Assembly: GCA_963693365.1 (NCBI GenBank)
Contig: CAVNZM010000002.1
Span: 6,882,001 to 6,946,000 of the forward strand
From: Amoebidium appalachense
Taxonomy: Eukaryota; Ichthyosporea
Direction of reading: 5' to 3'
DNA: 64,000 bases
A program made the translations under genes and the position numbers. The notes under the pieces are model-generated. The model did not search any database, was not told where the DNA came from, and saw only the letters and a list, made by a program, of their open reading frames with translations. Positions 35,398 to 47,070 of the stretch are shown in pieces; positions within the stretch are counted from its first letter, which is position 1, and every line of letters begins with the position of its first letter.

Positions 35398-35485
35398 TTT
35401 TTCACATGTACAGGCAGCAGGATTTTGGGATTTGAACCCGTGTCTTCCGCGACACGCGTACGACCACCGTCGTGTTGTTGCCTAG
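35398..35485 (-). other. tRNA-like sequence with B box
   Basis: On the minus strand, GTGGTCGTACGCGTGTCGCG is followed by GAAGACACGGGTTCAAATCCC. The last part matches the tRNA T-loop/B-box consensus, and the spacing from GTGG is tRNA-like. The acceptor stem and a complete T stem (only GGG/CCC pairs well) are not convincing, so a decayed tRNA or tRNA-derived short element is more likely than a working tRNA. Confidence 0.25.
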
Positions 35486-35509
35486 CATGTACATATGTCA
35501 CTGGCTGCA

Positions 35510-36140
35510 TTTGATTGGCTGTGCTGGAAAACGCAGTAGGCCGTCGAATGTGGCTGGGCCTCCGGCAGTGTCCACGCAATAAAAAGTGTGTAAACCCTCG
35601 TGTTGTTCCCTGCCTGGTGATCACAAACAATAACATGCCAGCAGATCTATTTAGATCTATTTGGGTGCACTTATGCCCAATCAGAATGTGTAAACACCTT
35701 GGTTTATGCAACCACCAATCATATCGAGTATCAAAGCCAGTCAAAAAAAGGTTTTTTTTATCCAATCAGCTAATAGCTCTTTGTTGATTGGCTAAAGGAA
35801 AGTTCCATGAACATTTGAAATTTCCCACGTGGATCCAGCTCTGGCAACCGTCTGGGCTGTCTGAGCCTAGACTTGTTATAACATTGATGTGAGGGGTTAT
35901 TTCCTAGCCCATAAACACATAAGACACTCCTCCAAGCTCAGGATTCAATTCAAGACGCTGCTATTTGGGGATGCTTATCATGATCAATATGGTGTGCGGG
36001 TGTGCTTGCCGGGGGACGAATCATGAATGGCAGGAAGACAACAAGACACAAGTTGAGCCAGTGCTCCCATTCACGCACACTGGCTGTGAGCCAAAGCAAC
36101 GTGGAGTCACTCAGAAAAGCAAACCCAGACGTTTATATAA
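35510..36140 (+). promoter_or_regulatory. CCAAT-rich upstream region and TATA box of the LysM-CAP gene
   Basis: CCAAT boxes in either orientation occur at about 35511 (TGATTGG), 35678 (CCAATCA), 35714 (CCAATCA), 35762 (CCAATCA) and 35785 (TGATTGG). TATATAA is at 36134-36140, about 142 bp before the ATG. GCAGATCTATTT followed by CCCAATCA (35641-35683) repeats a pattern seen at 14190-14215 and 16380-16412. Confidence 0.55.
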
Positions 36141-36281
36141 CGGCCCGCGACGCCTCACTCCTGGGCGTGCACGCAGTGCCACGCACATCACTCGACACGG
36201 TACAAGTTACCGTACAACACATTTGGGTTTGAGCACAAACCGAAAGACTTTCCTGTTGTGTTTTCCTGCACGCCTTCAACC

Positions 36282-37103
36282 ATGGCGTATTTGATCGCTG
36301 CAGGGGTTTCCCTTCTGTTTTCTTTTGGAGCAGTTGATGTCTCCGCGTCACCCGTACAGGTCAGCACGTACGACCTGGGCCGTTCCTTGTTTTTCACCGC
36401 CCCAGAGCGCATGTGCTACGTGGTTGCCATACGCGAGCCAACAACATGTGAGGACTTGGCGCGGGCACAACACACGACCGTCGAGGCGATTCTAGAACAA
36501 AACGTCGACACCACGTGTGAGGACATCGCCTCTGAAAACACGTATGAAGACCCCGTGCACGTGTGTCTCCCTCATCCCGCGTTCGTCATGGAGCATGGAT
36601 TTGAAGACGAAGAAATCGAGCTAGAAGAAGAAGAAGGTGTGGGACAGGAAGATGGATCTGAGCGCGAAAGACGTGCTGCTACTACCCCCGTTTCCATTGC
36701 ACGCAGGCTCGTGTGCCTCACAAACCTGGAGCGCCAAAAACGCGGCCTGCCCGCCCTTGGGCTCGACACCCGCCTGACCTCCGCAGCACAGAGGCAGAGC
36801 AACGACATGGCACGTACAGGGAGAGTGTCGCATATTGGAAGTGACGGGTCGCAGATAGGCGACCGTGTAAGTGCCACAGGGTACTTCTGGTTCATTGCGG
36901 GTGAAAACATTGCTGCGTATGTGAGGACACCAGAGGAGGTGGTGAAGGGGTGGATGAACTCGCCGGGCCACAAGGCAAATATCTTGGGTAGAGAGTACAC
37001 CCATTTTGGGGGTGCTGTTGCGTTTGGAAGGAATGGGGCTGCGTACTGGACACAGGTGTTTGCTGGCAATGGCCAGGGGGGCAGGTACCCCACGTGCCCG
37101 TAA
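36282..37103 (+). CDS. Secreted LysM-CAP (SCP/YkwD-like) protein
   Basis: Single exon, 273 aa. ATG 36282 is chosen over the in-frame ATG 24 nt upstream because it has the aaccATGg context and starts a clean signal peptide (MAYLIAAGVSLLFSFGAVDVSAS). Residues 43-99 form a LysM-like module with four cysteines (C45, C56, C79, C95) and the pattern CEDLARAQHTTVEAILEQN. Residues 104-127 are very acidic. RERR at 128-131 is a possible furin-type processing site. Residues 140-265 are a CAP domain of the bacterial YkwD type: NLERQKRGL, SHIGSDG, GENIAAY, VVKGWMNSPGHKANIL. CAP proteins are extracellular and LysM binds chitin or peptidoglycan-like glycans, so a role at the cell surface or in microbe interaction is inferred. 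The stop is TAA. Confidence 0.93.
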   Translation: MAYLIAAGVSLLFSFGAVDVSASPVQVSTYDLGRSLFFTAPERMCYVVAIREPTTCEDLARAQHTTVEAILEQNVDTTCEDIASENTYEDPVHVCLPHPAFVMEHGFEDEEIELEEEEGVGQEDGSERERRAATTPVSIARRLVCLTNLERQKRGLPALGLDTRLTSAAQRQSNDMARTGRVSHIGSDGSQIGDRVSATGYFWFIAGENIAAYVRTPEEVVKGWMNSPGHKANILGREYTHFGGAVAFGRNGAAYWTQVFAGNGQGGRYPTCP

Positions 37104-37460
37104 GTCATACGAAATGTTCGAAATTCCTAATAGTATGTAATCTCAGACAACAGTCAACGTAATTGGAAGGCCTTCCGCATAGTATATTTCACAATCCCCG
37201 CTCGTAAATGATTATCAAATGGTGATAGATAGGGGATAAATCCTTTTCTGTGAGCTTTAGGCAAGCGCATTTAGCTTTGAGCAGTATTAGATAAAACATG
37301 GTCAAGAAATCAAACCTCTAATAATATAAATGAAAAACTACTTCCAGCAAGATGCCCCGTCCACATGCACCCCCCCCCCCCCCCCCCCCCCCCCCCTCTC
37401 TCTTCCCCCCCCCTCCCTCCCCTTTCCCCGAAAGGAAAAGAACATGTACTCTAACACACA

Positions 37461-37497
<37 letters not shown>

Positions 37498-37691
37498 TGG
37501 CACCACCACCACCACCGTCATTGCCACGACCACGACAAACACAGCAACGTTTAACACATGGCTGCGTGATTGTCGGGATTCTTTGTATGCCCCCCCCCCC
37601 CCCCCCCCCCCCCGACCGTTTTTTTCCCCTTTTACTTTTCATTTGTTTCCTTTCGTTGTGTTCGTCTGTTTCTTTCCATGCTGGGCAGTGT

Positions 37692-37724
<33 letters not shown>

Positions 37725-37863
37725 GGGGGGGGGGGAAGCACAAAGGCCTCCTTTCTCACACATTTATGCAGATGAGTAAAACACTGACATGCCTGTTGCT
37801 GTAGTGGATGTGTCTCAGTGGTAGTCTAAACTTCAACTTCAACGGTTGAGTATGGTGAGGTTG

Positions 37864-37897
<34 letters not shown>

Positions 37898-37998
37898 CTT
37901 CTAATCTCTTCTTCTTCTCTTCTTCTTTTTTTTTGTTGTTGTTGTTGTTGTCGTTGTCGTTGTTGGGGGCGGGGGGGGGGGGGGGGGGGGGGGAGGGT

Positions 37999-38100
37999 GA
38001 GGACAATAACTTTGCCCTGCACGTGTGGTTTGTTGTAAAGAGTTATGCCCTGGAGCAGATCACAGTGAGCCGCCACCTGATCCACATAAGGGATTCTTAA
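37999..38100 (+). CDS. Coding-like exon candidate (unrecognised)
   Basis: The frame NNFALHVWFVVKSYALEQIT uses G/C-ending codons (CTG, CAC, GTG, GAG, CAG, ATC) like the real genes here, unlike the surrounding repeats. It runs to TAA 38098-38100, or it could leave at the donor-like ACA|GTGAGC near 38065. No homology is recognised. An opposite-strand frame (YVDQVAAHCDLLQGITLYNK) is also open, so the strand is uncertain. Confidence 0.22.
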   Translation, partial: EDNNFALHVWFVVKSYALEQITVSRHLIHIRDS

Positions 38101-38324
38101 TTTTGAAACGGGGAGGGGGGTAGTAGTAACTCTGGGGGGGGGGGGGGGGGGGGGACCCACCCACCCCACAGGTTGCCATCATGTGACCTTTTTATATCAG
38201 ATATCGAGTAGTAATATAATCAGCAGCGGTTACATACAATGCCAAACGTAGACTTTTGAGGCTAACTAATAGGATTCCTTGATCACCTGAAACTCAGGCT
38301 ATGCCATATGTCTGGTCATACTCC

Positions 38325-38362
<38 letters not shown>

Positions 38363-38445
38363 GCACGAAACGGGTGGGAAGTGTGTGTGTATATGCCATG
38401 TGTTTGTGTGTGTGTGTGCGTGTGTGCGTGACACTGTGTGTGTGA

Positions 38446-38497
<52 letters not shown>

Positions 38498-38733
38498 ATG
38501 TACAGGCTCGTGCCCGCACGCGCGCTCTTGTGTGTGTGTGTGTGTGCGCGCGCGCACGACACTGTGTGTGTGTGTGTGTGTGTATACTAGGTGTGTGTAC
38601 GTGTGCGTGTATGGGCGTGCGCCGGCGGTGTGTGCGCGCACGGCGTGTGTGTGTGTGTGACACTGTGTGTGTGCGTGTGTACGTGTGTGCGTGTGTGCGT
38701 GTGCGTGTGCGTGTATGGGGGCGCGCGCACCCG

Positions 38734-38812
<79 letters not shown>

Positions 38813-38854
38813 TGGTGCGTGTGTGTGTGTACGTGTGTGTACGTGTGTGTGTGT

Positions 38855-38886
<32 letters not shown>

Positions 38887-39414
38887 GGTATATGCATCAG
38901 TGGCCAAAACGGACGCAATTGCTCCAAAAGGAAAAAAAAAAAAAAAAAAAGTAGCGAATACCATCTTTGGTGGGTGGAAAAGGGACCTTTTAAGGCCATG
39001 ATCACGCGCATATTGGGGGGGGGGGGGGGGGGAGGGGGGGGGGGGGGGGGGGACCCACCACCCCACGTCTCGGCCAGGTGGGTTCCTCCCCCCCCCCAGT
39101 CCCCCCGAGGGGGGGGGGGGGGGAGGAGGGACCCACCCACCTCTGCGGCTACCTGGGGGGAGGGGGAGGGACCCACCCACCCTAGGGAGGGGTGCCCCCC
39201 CCTCCCCCCTCCTCCCCCGGAGGGGGGGGAGAGGGGGGTACCACCAGAAGGTGTGTCGATATTTCCTACTCCCCCCCCCCCCCCCCCCATTTTGAAATTC
39301 AAAATTCCATAATTCCACAGCCGGGATGCAGTGGGCATGCCGGATGTGTGTGGTTGGGCATCCCTCTGGGTGACATTTTCAAATTCACACACAACTCCTC
39401 AATTATTGCTCTAG

Positions 39415-39460
39415 AGGTACCGCGCTTGAGATTACTGATCTGTTCAAAGTCATAGTCTTG
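39415..39460 (+). CDS. Coding-like exon candidate (unrecognised)
   Basis: Acceptor-like TTATTGCTCTAG precedes, and the donor TTG|GTGAGT follows. Between them one frame reads GTALEITDLFKVIVL. The segment is short, and the call rests only on splice signals and an open frame. Confidence 0.2.
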
Positions 39461-39714
39461 GTGAGTCTGGCATGTTAATGGGGATCATTGGACTTTAATA
39501 GCCGCTCCCTCCGGCCAATCCGGAAACACAACATGTGCCCCATATGCATGATATGAATATGTTAATACAGAAGAGCCTCCCCCTCTTATTAATGTTAACT
39601 ACTACACGGCCACAGCGCTAGAACCACAAATCTTACAGACAATATATCAAAGACAACGCAAACCACATCACTACAAGGGAGAAACGAAAAAAAAAAATGG
39701 AAAGAAAAAGAAAT

Positions 39715-39788
39715 ATCAACCACGTTAGGAGGGTGGGATTAAGTTATTAAAAATCAACCACGTTAGGAGGGTGGGATTCAAGTTATTA
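39715..39788 (+). repeat. Two-copy 37-bp direct repeat
   Basis: ATCAACCACGTTAGGAGGGT followed by GGGATT(C)AAGTTATTA occurs twice in tandem. The copies differ by one C. Confidence 0.9.
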
Positions 39789-40091
39789 TTGCTCTCGCTG
39801 TGTTTTGTGGTGGTCTCTAGCAGGTATCATATAGCATTTTCGTCGACATGTTTACTGAAAAAGTCACCTTATCATTAGTGCAGTAGGTACTAACATAACA
39901 ATTTTCGATATATCACATGGTGTTCAGGGCAACCTCAGGAATGTGGTCTCAAACTTTAGTATGGCCAGTGATTGGATGCAACGCAGGAAAATTTCCCTCC
40001 CCCTACCCCCCCCCCCCCCAAAAAAAAAAAAAAAGAAGGGAGAAACGAAAAAATAACATTACCATCTTCACCAACTACTGAGTCCACACGT

Positions 40092-40177
<86 letters not shown>

Positions 40178-40758
40178 AGAGAAAGGTACACGTAAACCAC
40201 ACACGCGCACACAGACGCACACACAACGTGCGGCACATTTGAACGGTTTTGGGGGGGTTCTAAGCCCCTCTGAGAGCTGCCGGTGTGAGCAAGTGATGGC
40301 TTGTGGACATGCATACTTCAAATGCACATGGCAAGGGGGGGGGGGGGGGGGGGGGGGAAGAGGAGGGGGGGGGGGGGGGGGGGATTGTTCGCTGTGCATT
40401 GTCTGGTAATGCTGGGGACGGCCTTGCTTGCATGAATATGCCTGCAGGCATGCATGGTATGTGTGTGTGTATGAGTGTGTGTACTTACACATCTGTTTAC
40501 GGGCATGTATCAGTATGTGTCAATGTGTGCATGTGCGCGCCACAGGTGTACGTGTATGTAGGCGTATAATACTGGTGCATGCCTATGTACCTGAACGTAT
40601 GTGTTCCTGTGCACCTGTTTGCATGTGAAGGTATCTGCTTTTTCTCTCATATCTCCTTCCGTGTCACGGTGTGTGTGCATGTGCTTCGAGTTGCCATGTG
40701 CGTGTGCGCGCCCGTGGGCGTGGGCGTGCTAGTGCCCGTGTGTGTGTGTGTGTGTGTG

Positions 40759-40811
<53 letters not shown>

Positions 40812-40954
40812 TGTGTGCGCGCGCGCGTGCGTGTGTGCGTGTGTGCACGTGTGGAGGGGCCGGGGAAAGGGGGGGTAGACTTCCGAATGGCTTCCTAATC
40901 GCTTAACATTAGTGCTGGTTATAAATTTGGGGGTCTCCTTCACCGGGCTGCTTG

Positions 40955-40987
<33 letters not shown>

Positions 40988-42059
40988 TGGTGCTACAGGC
41001 CACCCCTTCTCCCCCCCCCCCCCCCTCCCCCCCCCCCCCCCCCCCCTCTCCACATCCTTCGTTAGCAGAAGCCAAGCTCTTGTGCCACTAGAAGAAGTTT
41101 CTTGCCCTAAAAGCTCTCTGTGCATTTTTTTTATATTTTTCAAGTAGTAGTTCAACTTGAATGTGGTTCTTTTTCCAGGAAGGGGGGCAGGGAGGAGGGG
41201 GAGGGGGGAGGGGGGGAGAGGGGAGGGAGTGGGGGGGAGGTGGGGTGGGGTGGATATGCCCTAAACGGTGTAAAGGTGGTGGGGGGGGGTGGGGGGGGGG
41301 GGGGGGGGGGGGGGGGGGACGGAGAGGGGGGAGTCCCGAAGGCTTAGGGTTGCAATTTGCGAGAAAGGGGGGGGGGGGGGGAGGGGGGGGGGGGGGGGGG
41401 GACGAGGGGCGGAGGGGTGGCAACGAAGTGTGTTTCTTACTATAGCTTTCATATCATGAAACCCGGTGCTCCAAAAAGAGAGCGCACGTGGAGGCGGGGA
41501 GGGGAGAGGGTAAGGAGGAGAAAGCGAGAGAGAGAGTCCGGAAGGTTGGGTCATATGGTGCAAACTAACTAACGGAACTGCATTGAGGCATCTATGGGGT
41601 GGCTTGCATTCTGAGCAGTTCTAAGTGTATAATTAGCTACGCCCTGCTACTTATACACCTAGTACGTTTGATTGGAAGAAAATCAGACGGTTTGAATGTT
41701 ACCTCACTACTTATAGGGATTTACATTTCATGTTGTGTTTGACTACATAGGTCGAACTAGAATAATCGATTATGACATTCACGAAAAGAAGTTGCTGTGC
41801 ACAGGGTGGTGTACCGGCAGGGGGGGGGGGGGGGGGGGGGGGGGAAGAGGCTGTGCCAAGAAAGAAAAGCACAAGAGGGGATGATGGGACAACCAAAATA
41901 GGGGAGGGTTGAGGTGTGATCATTGAACGTTCTAAACTCAAGGAAAGAACCAGGTTGTCCGAATTAGAGTCACTTGTGCAGCAATGCCACGTGCATACGT
42001 GCACCGTGACATATACATAGAGGGAGGTGGGGCATAACACAGACACAGACACACACCCT

Positions 42060-42130
<71 letters not shown>

Positions 42131-42155
42131 TGTGGCACACACACACACACACAAA

Positions 42156-42245
<90 letters not shown>

Positions 42246-42597
42246 AGTAGATATAAACAGCAACTACAGGCCACCTAGGAATTCTCCCGAGGGCCCCCCT
42301 TCCCTTCCTGGCCATCTACCCTCCTCCTCCCACCTCCACTTTGGACCCTTCCCCCCCCCCCCAAAAAAAAAATAAAATAAAATAAAATAAAATAAAATAA
42401 AATAAAATAAAAAGTAAAACAAAAAACCCTGGGCTTCTCCCCCATTTGTTGGCCGTTGATCAATGACCTGCGTTACCTCCCCCTCCCCCCCCCCCCCTCC
42501 TCCTCCTCCTCCATGTGAGAAAGGTGAGTGGATGTGGTGGTGGTGGTGGTTGGTGATGTCATTGGTATGTTGTGTGTGTATGTATGTGTGTGTGTGT

Positions 42598-42635
<38 letters not shown>

Positions 42636-43644
42636 GGGAGGGAGGCATAGAGTAGGGATGGGAACGAAGTGGGTGGATCGAGTGGGTAGTGATGGAATGA
42701 GGGGGGGGTGGGCAGGGAGTTGGGGGAAAGAGGTCAACTCCGTGAAAATGAGAGTAATATTTTGAAGATACATTACTATAGAGATTGATTTTCCGAACAT
42801 GCACGGAATAATCGAAATAGCTTTTTCATTAGGTCATGGCTATTGAGTGTGTTTGGCCCGTTCGAAGGCCAGCGTAAACATTTCGCACATTATATGTCTT
42901 TATGCAAGGGCATGGCAAAAACTCTATGCACCCCAGTAACCGGAGGACGTGCTATGAAAAATTCCATACTCCTGAATGGCTTCAAACCGAAATATACTCT
43001 GCTTGTGTGCCTTAGAAAATATTTCACAGTGGAACACATCCTATCCTTTCACTTATGTCTTCCTAAACATTCTAGGAAAAAACCCTTTTTCTGAATTCAA
43101 TGAGTTGATTTATTGCGTGCAACATTATTCAAAGTGAACTTATTCATGAGTACTTCCCAAGGTACGGGAATCAAGTTGCAACTATTTATAGTAATCCTAC
43201 ATAAATATCTCTAAGTTGAATTTTTCCTACATGATAGCTGATTTATTGAATTTATATAAAATTAACCATTCTAGTGCCCTCTATATATAGCTATGGTGCG
43301 ACACCACCTGCAATCTAGTAGCCACTTATCATCCCCGAATCACCACAACCCCCTCCCCCCTCCCCCCCCCCCCCCCCCCCCCCCCAAAAAAGAAGAAGAA
43401 GAAGAAGAAGAAGAAGAAGAAGAAGAAGAAAGAAAAGAAAGAAAAAGAAAAAAAGAAAGAAAGAACTTTTAAAAAAAAAAACAAAAAAAAAAAAAAGCAA
43501 ACATCGTTTGCCACTCTTGCGTGGTAGCCTAAGCACAGTAACACAAAACTCATCGGCCTCACCCACTTAAGGTATCACCCCCGCCCCTCTCCCCCTCCCC
43601 ACCACCTCCTCCCCGTACACGCATAAAGGGCTGCCATATTTCAG

Positions 43645-43702
43645 GGAGCACATGGTGCTTCGAAGTGCCACGTGGGGCATGTATGCGGATAATGAGGTGT
43701 AG
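43645..43702 (+). CDS. Coding-like exon candidate (unrecognised)
   Basis: Acceptor-like CATATTTCAG precedes a frame EHMVLRSATWGMYADNEV ending in TAG at 43700-43702. A donor-like GAG|GTGTAG would let it continue. No family is recognised. Confidence 0.2.
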
Positions 43703-43836
43703 CACACCTCACACCACATATGCTAAAAGAACATGTCTAAGGGCAATAGGAAAGAAAAAATTGTATGTGTTTTACCAAAATTAAACAGTAAATCGATATG
43801 TAAAGAGGGTACATCAAGCAACAGTGTCATGTGTGT

Positions 43837-43928
<92 letters not shown>

Positions 43929-44002
43929 GCGCGCGTGTGCGTGTGTGCGTGTGTGCGTGTGTGCGTGTGTCACGGTGTACTTGTGTGTGTGTGTGTGCGC
44001 GC

Positions 44003-44082
<80 letters not shown>

Positions 44083-44099
44083 GTGTGTGTTGCGCCTAG

Positions 44100-44188
44100 G
44101 CGTCATGAAGCCGCTCAACGTGGGCATTACAAACCCTACAGAACACCAAAAGCTTAAACCTGAGCTGGTTTGGAAGCAGACAACATAA
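44100..44188 (+). CDS. Coding-like terminal exon candidate (unrecognised)
   Basis: After (TG)n and the acceptor-like GCGCCTAG, a frame [19 protein letters not shown] continues PELVWKQTT to TAA 44186-44188. Codon choice resembles the genuine genes. It could be the last exon of an unplaced + strand gene that might include the candidates at 39415 and 43645. Confidence 0.25.
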
Positions 44189-44342
44189 TATGCCTTGAAC
44201 CATTCGTCTAGGCCCATTTTTCTTGCTGGCGCATCATACCCCCCCTCCCCTCACCTCTCCCCCCCCCCTCCCCCACTACCACCACCACCACCATCACCAC
44301 CGCCACCACCAACACCACACACGTGCGCACGCGCGCGCGCGT

Positions 44343-44412
<70 letters not shown>

Positions 44413-44776
44413 ACACACACACACGGGCTACCTTGCATACCTCCCTTTGCTCAACTATCTTTCACGCAATAACAGACGTGTATTCACAGTGCTTCTCTCA
44501 CAGTCACGCACATGCACACAAACACGTACACAGTGTCAGCACAGGTGTACAGACATCGCCGGGTTTTTTAGCACGGCGTATCTATTTACCACGTTATGCA
44601 AATTTGCATGTGTATGATGTGTACTGACGTGCGTTCCCTCGGGATTTCTGCCCATATCTGGATCCCACCCCCCCCCCACCCCCCCCCCTCCCCCCCCCCC
44701 CCCTCCCTCTCCCCCCCCCCCCCCCCCCCCCCCCCCCACACACACACACCCCCTCCCCCCTCCCCCCCCCCAATCT

Positions 44777-44813
<37 letters not shown>

Positions 44814-45022
44814 GAAAAGAAAAGAGGGAAAGAAAGGAAAGGAGAAGGGGGTAAATGTGGCACATTTGCGCATTCAGACCAGGGACAGGAAAAACCCTCG
44901 TGGGGCAGAAATGACTAATTTTTGTACGTGCAGTAGCACGCACTGTACCTAGTTGTATGTTGGCTTTAATAATTATAGCTACTGCAAAGACACGCACTAT
45001 CAATAGTGATGTACACACACAC

Positions 45023-45075
<53 letters not shown>

Positions 45076-45122
45076 ACCCACCCATCCTCCCACCACCCAC
45101 CTACCACGACACACGCACTGTT

Positions 45123-45225
<103 letters not shown>

Positions 45226-45404
45226 AACGGATATACGCACGTCTACTACTGAATTAGGAAGTTTCAACCCCCGGGTATAAAAACCCAGCATAGTACCTAT
45301 AACGGTACGACCATAATAGGATCCATTCTTTGTTTTTGTTTACGCTGTAACACCAAATGCCATATTTCCTGGGTGTACAGGGGCCCTCCCGGGGGAAGGA
45401 GGGG

Positions 45405-45454
<50 letters not shown>

Positions 45455-45772
45455 ATTAATCGATACCCAGGATTGAATTCTTGTCCGGGACGGACGTGTC
45501 AATATGTATTCGCAAACGGTGCTGATGCACGGGCCGGGCATTCCATGCATATGCATGTGTACACAGCTGTGTACACCCATCCGTACATGCGTGCACGGAA
45601 GTGTCGTAAACGTGTGAGCTAATGTCTACGCAGCGCATGGCTACGTTCTGTATGCGCACATCTTTTTAGGTGGTTCGCCATCCTGCATGCTCGCAAGACT
45701 GTGCCATTCCAGTGATTTGGTGCAAATTACAAGTGAAGTGAAGTGACTTTCTTTTTGCAGGAGTCAAGGATC

Positions 45773-45865
45773 TACGCTGGCGCTGCTCTGATTCATAACA
45801 AGGCGCCAATTTCTCGCAAGCTCATTGATAGCAAATCAGCAATTAGAGTCATGGCCATCCAATAA
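45773..45865 (+). CDS. Possible terminal exon 27 bp from the retrotransposon
   Basis: A good acceptor (TTTCTTTTTGCAG) opens a frame ESRIYAGAALIHNKAPISRK continuing about 14 residues to TAA 45863-45865. The retrotransposon begins 27 bp further on. No homology is recognised and no upstream exon is identified. Confidence 0.25.
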   Translation, partial: YAGAALIHNKAPISRKLIDSKSAIRVMAIQ

Positions 45866-45892
45866 GAAGCAGCTGTAAAATTCAAATTAGCT

Positions 45893-46194
45893 TGCCGGAG
45901 GCAAGACTTCCCCTCACTCCCGTCGTGGCTCCCCGAGGTGACCGAGACAAAGAGAAGCAGAAATGCAAGTCAGTGAGGAATTTTATTATTGAATTTAGCC
46001 CTAATAAATAACATCAATATCTGATCAGAAAACCCCCAAAACCCCCGGATAAACCCCCTAAGCCCCAGAACACCGTGTGTGTGTGCACACGTGTGTGTGT
46101 GTGTATGTGTGTGTGTTTGTGTGTGTATGATAGGCTATTGAAGGAACAGCACTTCCAGCACACAATGGCCGAAAGAACCCCTTCATCTATCCAA
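45893..46194 (-). repeat. Split direct repeat B2
   Basis: 302 bp, matching B1 (46684-46985) with about two base differences. It begins at the element edge with TGCCGGAGGCA, an inverted repeat around GGA. Confidence 0.95.
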
Positions 46195-46210
46195 GGGTGG
46201 GAGGGAGGGA

Positions 46211-46683
46211 AGAGAAAGCAAGAGCAAACCGTAAGGCACCAACTAATCAGACTGAGGTCTCAGCTTCTGCCCCTTTACACAAGGTGCCACCAAACCAAGA
46301 AAACACCCAGACAGCCTAATTATTACCTTATCACGTTGCTCCCTCCCCTTTTTTCTTTTCACCTACACACTAGCTCTAAAAACAAGAACTGAACGAACGA
46401 CGCCCACAGCCAGCTCTACAAAGCTGGTGCGCGGCTCACTCACATTTTTAGAACAGTGGAAAAGCCACCAATCATATCACCTATCTACTGATAACTACGG
46501 ATCACTTCATAACTATACCTGATCTATGTCCAATCACTAAAGATACATACGACTGATGTGTACACTGAGCTTAACATTCTACCCGTTAGGGCCAATCAGC
46601 TTGCACCGCTATGTAGCCGTTACCGCCGACTGACCGAACACGTGTCATCTCTCACCGCTGCCTCCTCCCGCTCGAGAACAACA
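46211..46683 (-). repeat. Split direct repeat A2
   Basis: 473 bp, matching A1 (51725-52185, 461 bp). The main difference is a 12-bp insertion near 46556. It abuts B1 directly and is separated from B2 by the 16-bp spacer 46195-46210. Confidence 0.95.
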
Positions 46684-46985
46684 TGCCGGAGGCAAGACTT
46701 CCCCTCACTCCCGTCGTGGCTCCCCGAGGTGACCGAGACAAAGAGAAGCAGAAATGCAAGTCAGTGAGGAATTTTATTATTGAATTTAGCCCTAATAAAT
46801 AACATCAATATCTGACCAGAAAACCCCCAAAACCCCCGGATAAACCCCCTAAGCCCCAGAACACCGTGTGTGTGTGCACAAGTGTGTGTGTGTGTATGTG
46901 TGTGTGTTTGTGTGTGTATGATAGGCTATTGAAGGAACAGCACTTCCAGCACACAATGGCCGAAAGAACCCCTTCATCTATCCAA
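46684..46985 (-). repeat. Split direct repeat B1
   Basis: 302 bp, directly joined to A2 at 46683/46684 and located 85 bp downstream of the pol stop codon in element orientation. Confidence 0.95.
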
Positions 46986-47070
46986 ACCTACCCTACTTGT
47001 TTTTATTTTGTGATTGTGTTTTTTAAATAATGTGTGTTGGGTGTGTGTGTAGAACTTCAGCCTATAGCTG

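Noticed and set aside
42843-43094. 83-residue frame in AT-rich unique DNA
   Set aside because: No homology, no splice or promoter signal, and composition equal to the flanking non-coding DNA.
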